Source: Apostichopus japonicus
Lineage: Eukaryota; Echinodermata; Holothuroidea; Aspidochirotida; Stichopodidae
Direction of reading: 5' to 3'
NCBI RefSeq assembly: GCF_037975245.1
Contig: NC_092583.1
Span: 8,074,764-8,138,763 of the forward strand
Length of the DNA: 64,000 nucleotides
Shown here: positions 34,902-46,639 of the stretch, piece by piece
Layout: each line of letters opens with the position of its first letter
Numbering within the stretch: position 1 is the stretch's first letter
Program-made: the position numbers and the translations under genes
The notes under the pieces: generated by a model
Database searches by the model: none
What the model saw: the letters and a program-made list of their open reading frames with translations, nothing else
Told to the model about the DNA's origin: nothing

Positions 34902-36423
34902 ATATAGTAGTATGTATCGTGCCACTTCACCCCCCCCCCCCCCCCTCCCCACCCCACCCCCAATCGGGAGTCCAAACGGAGCGTCATTTCGTAAGTCCAA
35001 CGTGCGTTACTTCGGGATTCTTATCGAATCCTATAACCTTTTTTTGTTATTCCAAAGACAGTACCGTACATTAGTTCCACATTACACGGTACACAATCTG
35101 TAGGAGGGAATGTATACACGTAAATTGTTTGGGACGGTTCACGTAGGAAAGTATATATACATTCTGAATATTAATTAGTGCATTGGCAGGTCTTGCAACT
35201 ATTGCTGGTTTGGTCGTATCACTTCTGTTACAAACGAGAGCGCTCGGATCATAGCGTGTACGTGTATGCATTCTATTCTGCACTTTGTGTATCGTGTTAC
35301 GTGGAACTAATGTACTGTCTTGGAATATCCAACAAAGGTTGTGGGATTCGATTAGACTCCCAAACAGATCAAAAGCAAAGCTCCCTAAACATACAACTTT
35401 ATGATATTTATGCTAAACATTTCAATTTACCCTCCTTATGACGATACCGGTCCGTCATGGCGTAATGAAGCCCCTGTCTAATTTAGTTGTGACTTAATGA
35501 CAAGGCGTGTTATTAAAACGGGGCAAAACAATTTAAAAAACCAAAGACAAAAGGTCAACGCCATGCAAGTTTATTATCTCACTCCTAAATATATGAGCTT
35601 ACTTACCGTGAATAAAACCAACCAGACCGTCAAAGTGGAGACAGATATCATCCTTAGTGAATACACACGTTATGAAAACGGGTAAAAAACAATTCAATGA
35701 AAATAGACACAAATACACAGATTGCATGTTTAACTGAGAAGAACAGCCTGCTCTCTCTGGGATAGTTGGTGGCCCTAAAATGAGCCGTTGAATTCGTCGC
35801 TTGTTGGTGGTTCGGTACGTCAGATAGAAGACTCTCGACAATCTTAGGAGAAACCCACGCAGTTTTGGCACGTTGGAGGACATTTGCAGCACTGCGAAAC
35901 ATGCTGATAAAATGGGTCTGGGACCGTTTCTCGCACCCTCGCCTTCTCCTCCTCCTCCTCGTCTTTTGGCCACTCCGCCTTCTCCCAATTATAAACGTGG
36001 TTTATGACGTCCCACTTATATAAATTGCACTGACCGCAGCAGCCTCTCAGGTCTAAACGGTACCCGGCAGGTTTTTGTGAAAAGCCCCTTGTAACACTCG
36101 AGACATTGTCCCGGTATCCGAGTTTTTACCATTAATTATTTAATAAAATTCCTTGCTATCAACGATAACAACGTTGTTGTTGACATCTTGTGAAAACGGG
36201 AACCCGCTCTAAAAAAATAATATAAATAAATAAACACAAATAAAACAAAATAAATATTTTAAAAAGGGCTCCCGAAATGAACCCTCGAAAAACATGAGTT
36301 CCCCAATTGACACCCCGTTTGGAATCCCGAATTGACACACCCTTTGGAATCCCGAAATGGCGCACCGTTTGGACTCCCGACCGGGGGGGGGGGTGAAGTG
36401 GCACGATATATACTACTCGATAT
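34902..36423. mobile_element. Segment bounded by about 120-bp inverted repeats, possible DNA transposon
   Basis: The left arm (34902-35021: GTATCGTGCCACTTCACCCC, CGGGAGTCCAAACGG, 'cttcgggattc') reappears inverted at 36308-36423 (GGGGTGAAGTGGCACGATA, CCGTTTGGACTCCCGA, 'ggaatcccgaa'). Arm ends are TA-rich and I could not define a target duplication, so the boundary is approximate. The inside holds no recognisable transposase. A TATA-led open frame on the - strand is described separately. Confidence 0.55.
35654..36025 (-). other. Possible promoter and first coding exon, - strand
   Basis: A TATATAA box (36017-36023 read on the - strand) is preceded by a GC-rich patch. It lies about 115 bp before an ATG at 35902 in fair context (CAGCATGT). 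The frame begins MFRSAANVLQRAKTAWVSPK, an Arg/Ala-rich amphipathic start resembling a mitochondrial presequence, and stays open to 35654. I do not recognise the protein and see no convincing donor. It may be a real first exon or chance. Confidence 0.22.
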
Positions 36424-36429
36424 ATATGG

Positions 36430-38040
36430 AACATGCAGTCTTGTGCAGTAACTATACTAAAAAAGGAAAACATTAAATGCATTTGATGGTATAAAGTCTT
36501 AGCTGGACCATGGAACGCCAAAATGGTTACGGGTGTAATGATGATCCGAAAAGATATATCTTTGGTTTGAAACGGATGATTCCGAACTTGCTTTAAAGGA
36601 GAGATCATTTGAGAAGTTGGTCAGATGCGGCACAAAAATCAAAAATGAGATATCATTTAAGACTTTTATTACCTCAGATAACATGTTTACAATGCGTTAC
36701 AAATCTGCCAAGGAACATTGATAATGAATGTCATCGAAGACTACCTTCTAATTGTTCATATATATTAAAAGTTAAAAGAACGTGGTTTGGTTTTGGTTGT
36801 GTTATTAGAATTAACGAAAGAATGGATTAAAATAAGCCGACTTATACGATTAATCGAAGGATCCCACCTCATCATTAATGTATATTTAGAGGAAGATTTC
36901 AGAAATTTAGTATACCCTAAATGTGAATGTCTTGAAAACCAGAGTAGGGATAAAAACATCACTAGCACTCATGTTGTCTTTGAGTATGACAAATCAAAGA
37001 CTAAAATGCTGCTTAAAGTCATCATTTAATGTCTCAGCGTGTATTCCAATGATAGCCGCACTGTCAGCACGTGATGTCACGATGGCGGTCACCTGATAAA
37101 TGCTGGAACCGAAACAGCTTTCTATCTATCGCCCTCAAATGTGTTTTGCTGGGGATATGACATATCAAGACTAAAATGCTGCCCATAGGAATCTTTGTCC
37201 ACGTCGATAGTCCATGGTGTCTTTCACGATACACATACCGTATACTGTTACCGGCAATACAGTGGTACTATACTCATTTCCCGTTGTCGTTTCCAGACAG
37301 TTCTCTAACTGGGCTACACATGTTTTTTGTTGGCGATTTTCCGAAAAGCCAAGAAGTGAGGTTAGAGAGGCAACTAGCGTTTAGGAGAAAGAACATGTGA
37401 CGTGTAACATTCCGAGATTGCCGCAGCGTTCACACAGCCGACTTGGAAATCTTTCGGAAACGAGAATGAGTACAGTTAAGGGTTAATGAGAATCAAAGAA
37501 TTTTGCGAATCTCTCGTAGAATTAATTCGTACTTGGAGGTAGAAACTGAAGATGTAGTTTATCATACTAAGTTGAGTTTGTCTTGGGCAAGTTGTTTTAT
37601 TCAGCTTGGTTTTGTTGTATTCGAGATGGTTGCACTTAAACCTCGAGAAGTTCGTAGCTAGTCAAACTTAAAGAAAAGGATAAATTATATTTCTACCCTA
37701 AACTCATTATTTTCAAGTTTATGTCTGAGTGTGACTAGCGCTGAAATCCCCATAGTTTCATATGTAGCCCTATTAGAAAATCAGGATAATACCAATACAC
37801 GTATGTATTTCTCACCAAAGTAAATACAATAGCCTATTTCTGTGAAAATATGACTTAAAATAGATTTCTTTTCCACGAATGATTGACTTTGTAAAAGTAA
37901 TTAATCAGTTACTGCTATACCAGCAAAAATTGAAACTAATGGAAGTATTCATTATTGGATTATTAGGACTATACATTGTGTGCATGCGTGAGTACACATT
38001 AAGCGGCTTTACCACCAATTTTACCCAACGTATAACAGTC
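36430..38040. other. Gene-free stretch
   Basis: AAGACTAAAATGCTGC occurs twice (36999-37014 and 37169-37184). No gene recognised; the open frame 36787-37029 has no known domain. Confidence 0.35.
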
Positions 38041-38046
38041 ATTACA

Positions 38047-38056
38047 CATACCCACG

Positions 38057-38102
<46 letters not shown>

Positions 38103-38151
38103 GGAGTATTATTATGGAGTATATTATTTTGGAGTAAACGTGGATTTTCGT

Positions 38152-38182
<31 letters not shown>

Positions 38183-38235
38183 GTATGTATATATATTATA
38201 TATAAATAAATATGTATATACGGTATGTTTGCATT
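38047..38235. repeat. (CA)n-(TA)n compound microsatellite
   Basis: A CA tract (38053-38071) runs into TA (38072-38098), then a TTATGGAGTATTATTATGGAG duplication, then further TA-rich sequence to 38220. C-runs follow at 38273-38300. Confidence 0.85.
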
Positions 38236-38536
38236 TCCACATTGACCCTCTTGCGCAGCTCCTGTAACTGAGTCCCCCCCCCACGTCACCCCCCCCCCCC
38301 TCGAAGTCTTCTGAGAGCCGTCGCAAGACCACGAGCAAAATAAGTACAATTTATTATTCTTCCATGGTGAAAATAAAAATAACATTTGTGAAGGATGCTG
38401 CTTGGACGGGGTGAGAGTGGTAAGTAAGGTGTCAGTTTTCTTAGGGACCCACATTCCTGCAAGAAGGAAAAATCCAGGAGAAGAAAGAACATGAGATATA
38501 GAACAAATGGAACTTAATCTGACAGTTGGCCACAAC

Positions 38537-39544
38537 CACTGGCGGATCCAAGGGGGGGCCAAGGGGGCCATGCCCCCCCCCAAAGGTGAGCCAAAAAGTG
38601 TTTCCGAACATCCGCTAAATCATATGATTGGAAATTAAAAAAATCGAGAGGAATAGCAGTGGTAGACTAGTCTAAACCTTTTCGTTTTCTGGTTTAAAAT
38701 AAATGCAGAGCTCCCAACTGACCCGCAATTCGCGGGAATTAGACCCGCAGTCTAATACCCAAACCCGCTGACCCGCACAAGCGTCCGAAAAAACCGCATT
38801 GTAATTGTCAAGTACACATAAAAAAAATTGCATCAAATTTTGACTTAGCAACCATCATATCTTTGCATTTAGCATAATAGAGTATAAAACCTCCTTTACA
38901 GCATCATTTGAACCTTTGAATTGGGGCGAGCAGCGAACATTTTCATGCCACGGGAAAGAATGAATTATCACCTACTATTCAATTTATTGATGTTACACAC
39001 AAAAAAATGCATATTTCTCAGAAAATTTTGGGTGACAAAAGCCTTTCTAAGTGCCACCATTTTACATGTAGGCATCACCAGGATTCAAAAAAAATTCAAT
39101 AGGTGAGGGGGACCTTATACCCCCTTATACCTCCTTATACCCCTCCCCCAGGACGGCGATTCGTGGCATGGACCAGCATTTGCCTTCTCAAGAGTTGGGA
39201 GCTATGTAAATGTATGAGCATGAGGATTTACAGTTTAACACCATTTTGCAGTTACAGGCTGGTTGTAAGAAATTTATAACCTATGAGAAATAAAATTTCT
39301 TGAGAAAGATGATCCCAACTTTGTTTAATAAATATTTTAGAAAATTACACCTGAGAAACATTTTTTTAGAAGTAAATTAACATCAACATTGTATACTTTT
39401 GTCGCACCAAATTGCATCTGAGGGCATTCAGCAATAGAAAATTTCCAAAGGGGAGGGGGGCACCCCCTCCCCTTAAACCCCTCCCCCATATCACTCTAGT
39501 GCCACTTCGGCCCCTCCCAAACAAAGGCCCTGGATCCGCCAGTG
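38537..39544. mobile_element. Non-autonomous hAT transposon, CACTGGCGGATCCA ends, hosting a nested element
   Basis: Perfect 14-bp inverted ends (CACTGGCGGATCCA / TGGATCCGCCAGTG) are flanked by an exact 8-bp duplication GCCACAAC (38529-38536 and 39545-39552). Of the 1008 bp, 38706-39206 is a second element. Removing it leaves about 507 bp, a usual MITE size. It contains the 14-mer ACCAAATTGCATCT (39406-39419), shared with the hAT element at 27258. No transposase. Confidence 0.93.
38706..39206. mobile_element. Nested non-autonomous element, CAGAGCTCCCAACT ends, 6-bp duplication
   Basis: The left end CAGAGCTCCCAACT and the inverted right end CATAGCTCCCAACT differ at one of 14 bases. TAAATG flanks both sides (38700-38705 and 39207-39212). 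Size is 501 bp. Its right part includes CCCAGGACGGCGAT, also found near one end of the elements at 59385 and 61687, which likewise show CA-starting ends and, where clear, 6-bp duplications. Confidence 0.78.
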
Positions 39545-39724
39545 GCCACAACTATCTATAGCCACCTCACCCTGACCTCTATACATGATACTTCACCAGA
39601 CCGGATTTCTAAGAAATCTGTAAACGGTATATTGTATTTTTCTAGCCATATAATGCCATATAATACTGTTAAAAGAAATGTTAAATGTTTACGGTAAAAT
39701 ATACTGGTAGCCAGGACGCCTGCT

Positions 39725-39856
<132 letters not shown>

Positions 39857-39883
39857 GAAAATCGTAATGAGTTGGAATGAGGT

Positions 39884-39996
39884 GGTATGGCACTTTTTGT
39901 GGCCTACAGGATCCCGTGTCATATCTCCCTTGATGTCGTAAAAGAACCCGGGAGGATGTGAAGAGGGTCAGTCAATCGACCCGAAGCGTTCTAGGT
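39884..39996 (+). repeat. Second copy of the 21601-21710 SINE-like block
   Basis: TATGGCACTTTTTGTGGCCT, CTCCCTTGATGTCG, AAAAGAACCCGGGAGGATG, AGAGGGTCAGTCAATCGACC and GAAGCGT(T/A)CTAGGT match 21601-21715 with scattered differences. The tRNA-like head seen in the other copy is missing. Confidence 0.85.
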
Positions 39997-40021
39997 TATG
40001 GAACGCGAAAAGGACAACAAC

Positions 40022-40145
40022 ATATGATGATCTAAGTTTATATGCTCATGTACTAAAGAAGTTACGATCATGTACTAAGATATACGATGATGTACCCAAG
40101 TTTAAGATGTGCATCTAAAACATATACGGTCATGTTCTGAAAACT
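40022..40145 (-). repeat. 21-bp minisatellite, inverted array
   Basis: Words such as 'gatcatgtact' and 'catatacggtcatgttct' are degenerate, inverted versions of the 21-bp unit at 42287-42412 (complement of AGTACATGATCGTATATGTTT). Confidence 0.6.
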
Positions 40146-40149
40146 TGTG

Positions 40150-41616
40150 ATGATGAAAAAGCGTAAGTTACCAAAAAGTGGCGTATAAGTATCCATTATT
40201 GTCGTTTGTATAAGCGTATGAAATATCCATATGTAAGTGTCTGTTGGGGGGGGGGGGTGCTTATATTAGATGAATACAAGGGGTCCCTATTATTTGTCTC
40301 CGTAGTACGAAGGTTAGTCTCAACGTACATTCAATATACTTTCGTCGATCGAAATAATGACTCTACTACGTGTAACGTTAGGGCTAGCGTATGCTATAGT
40401 ATATAGGCCCACCTTACTCAGCCTACGCGGGATTTTGAAAATAAAACAATTTACTACTACTCGCTATAAGAAACGAATTCCCAAGATGCTACAGAAAAAC
40501 GAATAGAGGAGTTTGTTAAAATGGGCTTTACTAGGCTCGATATAAGCGTAACAACTTTGAAACGCATTAGGTTATCCTTGGGAATTAGGAAGAAGGATAT
40601 TACTTCAGTTGTAACTGGTGAGCATATCATAACTAGCATAGAGCGCGTAACTTTAAGGCCTAAGCCAATGCCTACGTACAGTACAGAGTTTACTTTAACA
40701 AAAAATTAGTACTACTAGTAGTAGCAATCTGGATGACGGCAATATTCAACTACAGAGGCATTTATACCAATAAGGACATTTTTGGCATTTGATGAACTAC
40801 CGTATAGTTTTATTTGAGCGATGGAATGGCCAATGACCAACAACATCGAATCTGATGTGATGTGATAGGGGTATAATGCATAGACTAGGGTACTTTGGAA
40901 TTAAACAACAAAACAAAAACACTAGCCAATAATAGGCCTACTAAGCTAGGCCAAGGCTGGCCTAGTAATACCTAGGCTAGCCTAACAGTTAGTATTAGCT
41001 GGCCAACCGTAACACTAACAGTTAAGACTACTGGCTACTTAGAGGCCTAGCCAAGGGCAAGGCTATATATACAGTAGTATACTGTATAGGCCCAGGCTGG
41101 TAATTTGGTCTCCTAGTAGGCTAGTTACTAACTTAGGCCTACTATAGGCTGCAAAGTACAATAAAACTGAAATACTAAACTACAGCCTTATGCCTACATA
41201 AATTTAATTATAATTAAGCCCTTTTCTCTCAGTCTCACTCTGAATCTGCCAGAAATATGCAATACTGGTCAGCGCGATTAATGTATATGGCGCGATTGGA
41301 CCTTAACAGAGAAGTGACCTGGGCCATGAAATTCTTTTGTGCACGAGAGATATGGGTCTTTGAGTTTGGGCCTAGACTTAGGCTAAGCTGGCAGTAGCAC
41401 TCTATGTGCAGTATCATTACTCACTTTAAATGAATAGTATAGTATGCTACCCGTTGATTACAAAGTACCGTATCCCGAGGAATATCAAAGTTGATACCGA
41501 AGTCCCGCCCCTAATGGTTCTTAATGTGTTAACACTGAATATGCATACTCGTATGCATACGCCACATATGAATATACATACGCGTATGCAGACGCCACTT
41601 TTTTATGAACATAACA
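40150..41616. other. Gene-free stretch, TAGGCCTA-rich (40930-41160)
   Basis: A G-run lies at 40244-40257. An open frame of about 80 codons (40470-40709, +) follows a stop and shows no domain I recognise. From 40930 to 41160 short words of the CTAGGC/TAGGCCTA type are densely repeated. Two near-identical 28-mers with CGTATGCA cores lie at 41537-41598. Confidence 0.35.
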
Positions 41617-41624
41617 TTATTGGT

Positions 41625-42282
41625 CAAGGGCGGCGGAAGCACTTTTAATCTGGGGGGCACCGACCTTAAAGGGCACTTTGCAGAAATTCGATTAGACTGA
41701 TGCAGCCTTATATTTAGTACCCTTTATAACTCTTATTGTATTATCATTATTTGCGTATACATATCACTCCATCAACGCCCCCCCCCCCCCCCTCAAGGAA
41801 AATATGCATACTAGCACTGCAATATCCAATGTGCAAATTGGGAAACAAGGAACAAGTTTTCTTTTGAGACAAAATGAGGTGAAATCATGTTAGTTGCTAA
41901 TGTAGTAATCTTCCGAATTCGAGTTTGTTTCTTGTTAATATCTTAACAAAAAATTTTCCATTCGAAATAGCTTTGAGTTTGACCCACAGAAATTCATTAA
42001 CAGTCAGGGGCGTAGCCAGGATTTGCAAAGTTGTATGCACGACTAACTGAGCGGAGCGCCACCATCGGTTGGCGCGGGGCGTACAAGAAAATTTTTGGTT
42101 TTCCAAACCCCTCAGATGGCCGGAAACGGCCCTTCCCGAGTGTTCATTCTGGTTCCCTGGCCTCTCGCTATCTTGAGACACCTCAATTTTTATGTAGAAA
42201 AAGGGCACATTTTTAACCTGAGGAAAAGTGGGGGGCACGTGCCCCCTGTGCCCCCCCCCCCCCCCCGGTTCCGCCGCCCTTG
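41625..42282. mobile_element. Non-autonomous hAT transposon, CAAGGGCGGCGGAA ends
   Basis: Perfect 14-bp inverted ends (CAAGGGCGGCGGAA / TTCCGCCGCCCTTG, interrupted only by a variable C/G run further in) are flanked by an exact 8-bp duplication TTATTGGT (41617-41624 and 42283-42290). It is 658 bp. At 42005 a second end-like motif, CAGGGGCGTAGCCAGG, starts within it, suggesting a composite. Positions 42041-42140 carry the module shared with 10182-10280 and 58447-58543. Confidence 0.93.
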
Positions 42283-42286
42283 TTAT

Positions 42287-42412
42287 TGGTACATGATCGT
42301 ATTTGTTTTGATGTACATCGTACGTTTTTAGTACATGATCGTATATGTTTAGAACATGATCGTATACTTTTAGTACATGATCGTATATGTTTGGTACATG
42401 ATCGTAAATTTT
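42287..42412 (+). repeat. 21-bp minisatellite, six units
   Basis: Units of the form (A/G)GTACATGATCGTATATGTTT repeat six times with few changes. The first unit overlaps the right target duplication of the hAT element at 41625. An inverted degenerate array lies at 40022-40145. Confidence 0.9.
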
Positions 42413-42479
42413 TAATTTAAATTACAATTTAACAAATTGCAATTGGCCAGAGGGTCGAAACACTCACTGAGAAAAAAAT

Positions 42480-43545
42480 CTTGCGATATGTGTGGCCAGG
42501 AGGATTCGTCCGTTTATTGGTGAGCATATCCTCCCCATTACCCAGAATGCCTACACTTCAGGACGTTGCACAGCTGAACTCGTCTTCGCTTTTAAAGTGC
42601 TAGCAGAATAAGCTATAACATCCGTAGGTTACACTATAAATCTATTGATGCTAGATATGAGCAAGGCGTTCGACACAATTCAAAGATGATCCTTGCTTAA
42701 TGACCTAGAAAAGATTCTTTACAACGACAAACTTCACCTGATATAACTGCTAATTGATAACGTCTCCTACACCGTCAACTAGAGGGCAAACTCGGACTTT
42801 CTGTTAACACTAACATTGGTTCACCACAAGGAGACAGTGCAAGCGCACTATTTGTTATGACTTATCTAGCCAACTCTTTGAAATCAGATAATAATGCTAT
42901 TGATGCAGTTATCCTGCCATCTCAGTGAGCTGATCATGATTACAGCACAGCCACCAACTCATTTTTCACAGTAGACCAACAATACGCTGATGATATCTCT
43001 TGGGCATCAACTGGTCAGCATAAACTGCAAGATATCGAAAAACGAAACTGACAGGAAGGAATCTGAAAATTAATTGCACAAAAACTGAGAAATTTTCAAT
43101 CACAAGAAAAGGAAACGAAGTTGGAAGAAGTGTAAATATGTTGGCAGCTAGCTGGGGACTGAAGAAGATATTAACCGAAGAATTGGTATAACCAACGGTG
43201 CTTTCATCACACTGTCAAGTATTTTCAAAAGCAAAAACATAAGCTGAAACATTAAGCTTAGGATTTTCGAGGCTTCACTAAAGAGTAGTTTTTTGTACAA
43301 TTGCAAACTGTGGGGCACAACGAAGGATCTTGATCGCAAAATTGACACTTTTCAAAGGAGACTACTTCGTAATATTCTCAACATTAGATGGACCATTAAC
43401 AATTGGTTATCAAAAGATGAGCTCTACAATGAAACCAACCAAACACCGTGGTCATCCATAGTACTTATTTGGTCAGTTGGTAAATCCCTTTCGAAAACAA
43501 AGTTGATTTTTAAGAACATTTGCAGACTTTGACTGACAATAAATT
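42480..43545 (+). pseudogene. LINE (non-LTR) reverse transcriptase fragment
   Basis: Pieces of one reverse transcriptase occur in correct order but in different frames. EHILPITQNAYTSGRCTAEL (about 42520-42580) comes first, then LLMLDMSKAFDTI (42640-42680, fingers and palm motif A), then a GSPQGDSASALF-like piece near 42820-42850 (motif B). The catalytic YADDISW lies at 42983-43003 (motif C). Then KYVGS, GTEEDINRRI, LRIFEASLKSSFLYNCKLW and DTFQRRLLRNILNIRW (43250-43390). Many stops and shifts make it dead. No endonuclease part or 3' tail was found. The clade is not determined. Confidence 0.85.
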
Positions 43546-43676
43546 TTCTGTCTTGTTTCATAACTAATACTTTTTTTTAAAATTCATGCAAGATCGAGCC
43601 TTGTGCATTAAATAATTATATAGGCTATCTTAATCGGTTCATTCTCAATCCCAATCCACATACATTGATACTAAAA

Positions 43677-43840
43677 GTCGTCAAGGAAAGAACCTGGGCA
43701 CGAAAACCAAACTAGATACCAAACGACTGATCCGCTCTCAACCCCAGACCCCTTGCATTGGGACTGTGACTGTGTGATCATTTGTCAGGTGTGCATCACC
43801 ATTCCCCTCGAAAGGGAACATTGATACTGTAGCCTTGTAA
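43677..43840 (-). repeat. Second copy of the U2-like dispersed repeat, decayed head
   Basis: The body matches 23050-23205 (GATCCGCTCTCAACC, GACTGTGACTGTGTGA, ATTCCCCTCGAAAGGGAAC). The adjoining U2-like 23-mer is reduced to a CTACAGTATCAATGTTCCC-like remnant on the - strand. Confidence 0.7.
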
Positions 43841-43849
43841 TAGTCTTAC

Positions 43850-44719
43850 GTGAAAGTGAGGTTTGTTGTACATATTTAACATACAGTGAGTTGGCAAATC
43901 TCTCTTTAGATTATATGCAAATGAACTGACTGTGGAATGAACTTCAGTGTTCAACCTTTACAAGAATGCAGGTTTTGATAAAGGCGTCATTACTGAATGG
44001 AGTGTTGCCTATTGTTCTTATTGTCACTATACTAACTCAGCAAGTGAAAGACTTTACATCAGTATCGAAAACAATAGATAACCGTCATTGCTGAAATTTC
44101 AATTATCTCCCGTTGTATACCCAACACGTAACTCAACAAGCTTTAATAACAGTCTTCAAAGAACCAACACTTTGATTTTTACGGACACCGGCATTTTATG
44201 TATTCCCTCTCTTACACTTACTGCAAATTCTACAACAAATGGTAGGGAGACATGATTTCGATATTATTGTTACGCAATTATTTCCGTTAATTTTATGTGT
44301 ATGTTATTCAGATGTATCTGACATGAGTATCAATGCGTTGTTCATGAATCACATGGTTCAGTTGTCATACATGTTTATGCTATATGAAAGAGGACAATAA
44401 AAGAAACACAATGGTGAAAAAAACTGTTCAAATATCTTTTTCGGTTAAAGAGATATTCAAGTGTAAAGTTTTATCAGATTGTGTAGAAACTGCTGAAATC
44501 TGACTAGCTGTGATGTCACATCCTCACATTCCTAAAAAGTCTTTGTTTTTTTTTTTCTCTAAATATTTTGTGAGATTTCACTGACTTTCAACTAAAAGAT
44601 ATGTCAGGAGATCTCATATTTGTCAAAGGAAGTATTTGAGATGAAATATCTGAAGCATTATTGATTATATTATTTTCAAATGTGTTAAAAAATGTAAATA
44701 ATTTTTAAAGAAATATATT
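43850..44719. other. Gene-free stretch
   Basis: No gene recognised. TGTGATGTCACATCCTCAC at 44510 resembles, inverted, GTGAGGATGTGACGTCACA at 45719. This suggests that the inverted-arm element and first MITE were inserted within an older palindromic repeat. Confidence 0.35.
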
Positions 44720-44725
44720 CACAAA

Positions 44726-45331
44726 CACCCGATACGCATAGCTAGTACAGTAACTACTGTTCATGTTCCACAACTGTGCATCAGTGGCTACTGCGCTGTG
44801 TTCGTAACACGGTAACATGTGTTACAGGTGGCACAGTAATTACTGCAAAGCTGTTACACGTTGAACTGCGGTGATTTTATACTGCATGCGAGATTCAGAT
44901 GGTAGCCTAACTTTTCTCTAATCGTATTAGTAAATGCATTTGATTGAAACATTCTTCACGGACAGGTGAGTGTGTGCAAATAGATTCAATACAGATACAC
45001 AAATGGGACCTAAGGTGTGGGAGGGGGAACCTTGATTAGCCTTATGGGTAGATCCACGTCTAAATTATGCCTTAATATAGTAATAGTTTACAAGCATAAT
45101 GACGCGACAGTGCTACTACAGTACTACTACTAGTTCCCCATCGTCATACTCATAGACTCCTTGTCCAGTCGTGCAGTTCTTTGTCTTACATGGGAACGTG
45201 AAACAGCTTTGCAGTAATTACTGTGCCACCTGTAACACATGTTACCGTGTTACGAACACAGCGCAGTTGCTACTGATGCACGGTTGTGGAACATGAACAG
45301 TAGTTACTGTACTAGCTATGAGTATCGGGTG
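44726..45331. mobile_element. DNA element with 136-bp inverted arms
   Basis: Arms 44726-44861 and 45195-45331 are nearly perfect inverted copies: CACCCGATACGCATAGCTAG at the left end against the complement of CTAGCTATGAGTATCGGGTG at the right, and TGGCACAGTAATTACTGC at the inner side. About 330 bp of unique DNA lies between, with no coding sequence. CACAAA occurs immediately left (44720-44725) and one base beyond the right end (45333-45338), a probable 6-bp duplication. The superfamily is not clear. Confidence 0.85.
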
Positions 45332-45344
45332 CCACAAATGTTAA

Positions 45345-45711
45345 AGGGTGTGAAGACTCGCGCAAGAAGTAACGTCGAATGCCGGTAATCTGACCTAGTT
45401 TCGAATGAGGTGTAACAAAACTGTTAGACACCACCATCGATCGCAGAAAATACACACACACAGCTTGCTACCATCGGTATTAGACACTTGTGTATAGTCA
45501 GTACATACAACTGCGGTCAATACCCACAGCACTGTGTACAGACATTACAGCGATGGACATCTCAGGTCCAGCTAAAGATAACAAGGTATCACGTTTCATT
45601 ACTGTACTGTCTGCATTTTGTAGCGACACGAACAAAACGTCACTTGGAAGCAACGGAAAGTTAACCTATTTTAGATGGCCGCACGCGGTTCGGGGCGAGT
45701 CTTCAATGCCT
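45345..45711 (+). mobile_element. piggyBac-type MITE, copy 1
   Basis: Flanked by TTAA on both sides (45341-45344, 45712-45715). The ends AGGGTGTGAAGACTCGCG and the inverted AGGCATTGAAGACTCGCC share TGAAGACTCGC. The internal sequence (TCTGACCTAGTTTCGAATGA, GTGTTAGACACCACCATCGA-like, GGACATCTCAGGTCCAG) is shared by three copies in the window. TTAA duplications are the signature of piggyBac transposition. It is 367 bp and non-coding. Confidence 0.9.
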
Positions 45712-45719
45712 TTAAGGAA

Positions 45720-46635
45720 GTGAGGATGTGACGTCACACCCTCACAGTAAGTCTTTCTACACCAGTCGTTTTCAAAGAAATTTTGATATCTTCAAAGTGT
45801 CATATCTCCTTATCAGAGCATGCTATCGTGGTATTTTCTTCACTGTTCTTTTTGTCTTTTTGTGTTCTTTCATACAAAATAGACATGTCAAACACCTGAA
45901 CCAATCCTTTAATGTTTTTTAACTTCTTTGCTCTTTTCTGTTATGAAATGGTTTCCAATCAACTGCTGAATGTGTTGAATGATAATGGGATCTGTTTTAA
46001 TTTACACCGTTGCATTTCTGGGATTTATGGTGGATCAAGTTGTTTGGTTTTCGTACCCAGGCTGACTCTTGGGTGACTGACTTTTCATAAAAACATATAA
46101 CATTAAAAATTGCCTCCCTATTGTTAGCTTATTGTAAGATGAGTATAACAGTGGCTTGCTAATAAATTTACCTCATTTTATCATCAAATTGACTTGAAAT
46201 AAGGCCTGATATTATTGCTTTATATTTCCTTTGTGATACAAACAGAGCAAACATGTTCTTCAAAAGTTTACTCTCCTGCTAAAATGATGTCATTGATCCC
46301 GTCTTGAGATTGTGAACAATTTGGAATGCTTATACAGCTAAAAGATCATCACTATTGGTCTCAAGTTTTAGCATAATATGTGAACATTTCATCTTTCACC
46401 AAAAATAGATGAAAAAATATTGACAACACAATTATCTTCTTTAACCACATGAGTGAATATCACTTTATCGGAGAAGAAAACGCAACACCAGTTTATAGCT
46501 TTCATGGTATATAGAGGCTCGTTGAAATATTTCAAGCAAATCTCGCGCAGTTTGTGTGACATGATAGTAGAAGGAGAGAACCTTTTACGCGCCCTTTTGT
46601 TTCTTTGTATTAATATTGTAGTATCACGTTCAGAG
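45720..46635. other. Gene-free stretch
   Basis: No gene recognised; open frames up to 66 codons without motif. Confidence 0.4.
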
Positions 46636-46639
46636 CTTC

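Noticed and set aside
40470-40709. Possible 80-codon exon
   Set aside because: No homology or domain recognised, no good acceptor before it, and the opposite strand is equally open.
45490-45723. 77-codon open frame
   Set aside because: Lies inside the TTAA-flanked MITE and is not kept open in the other two copies.
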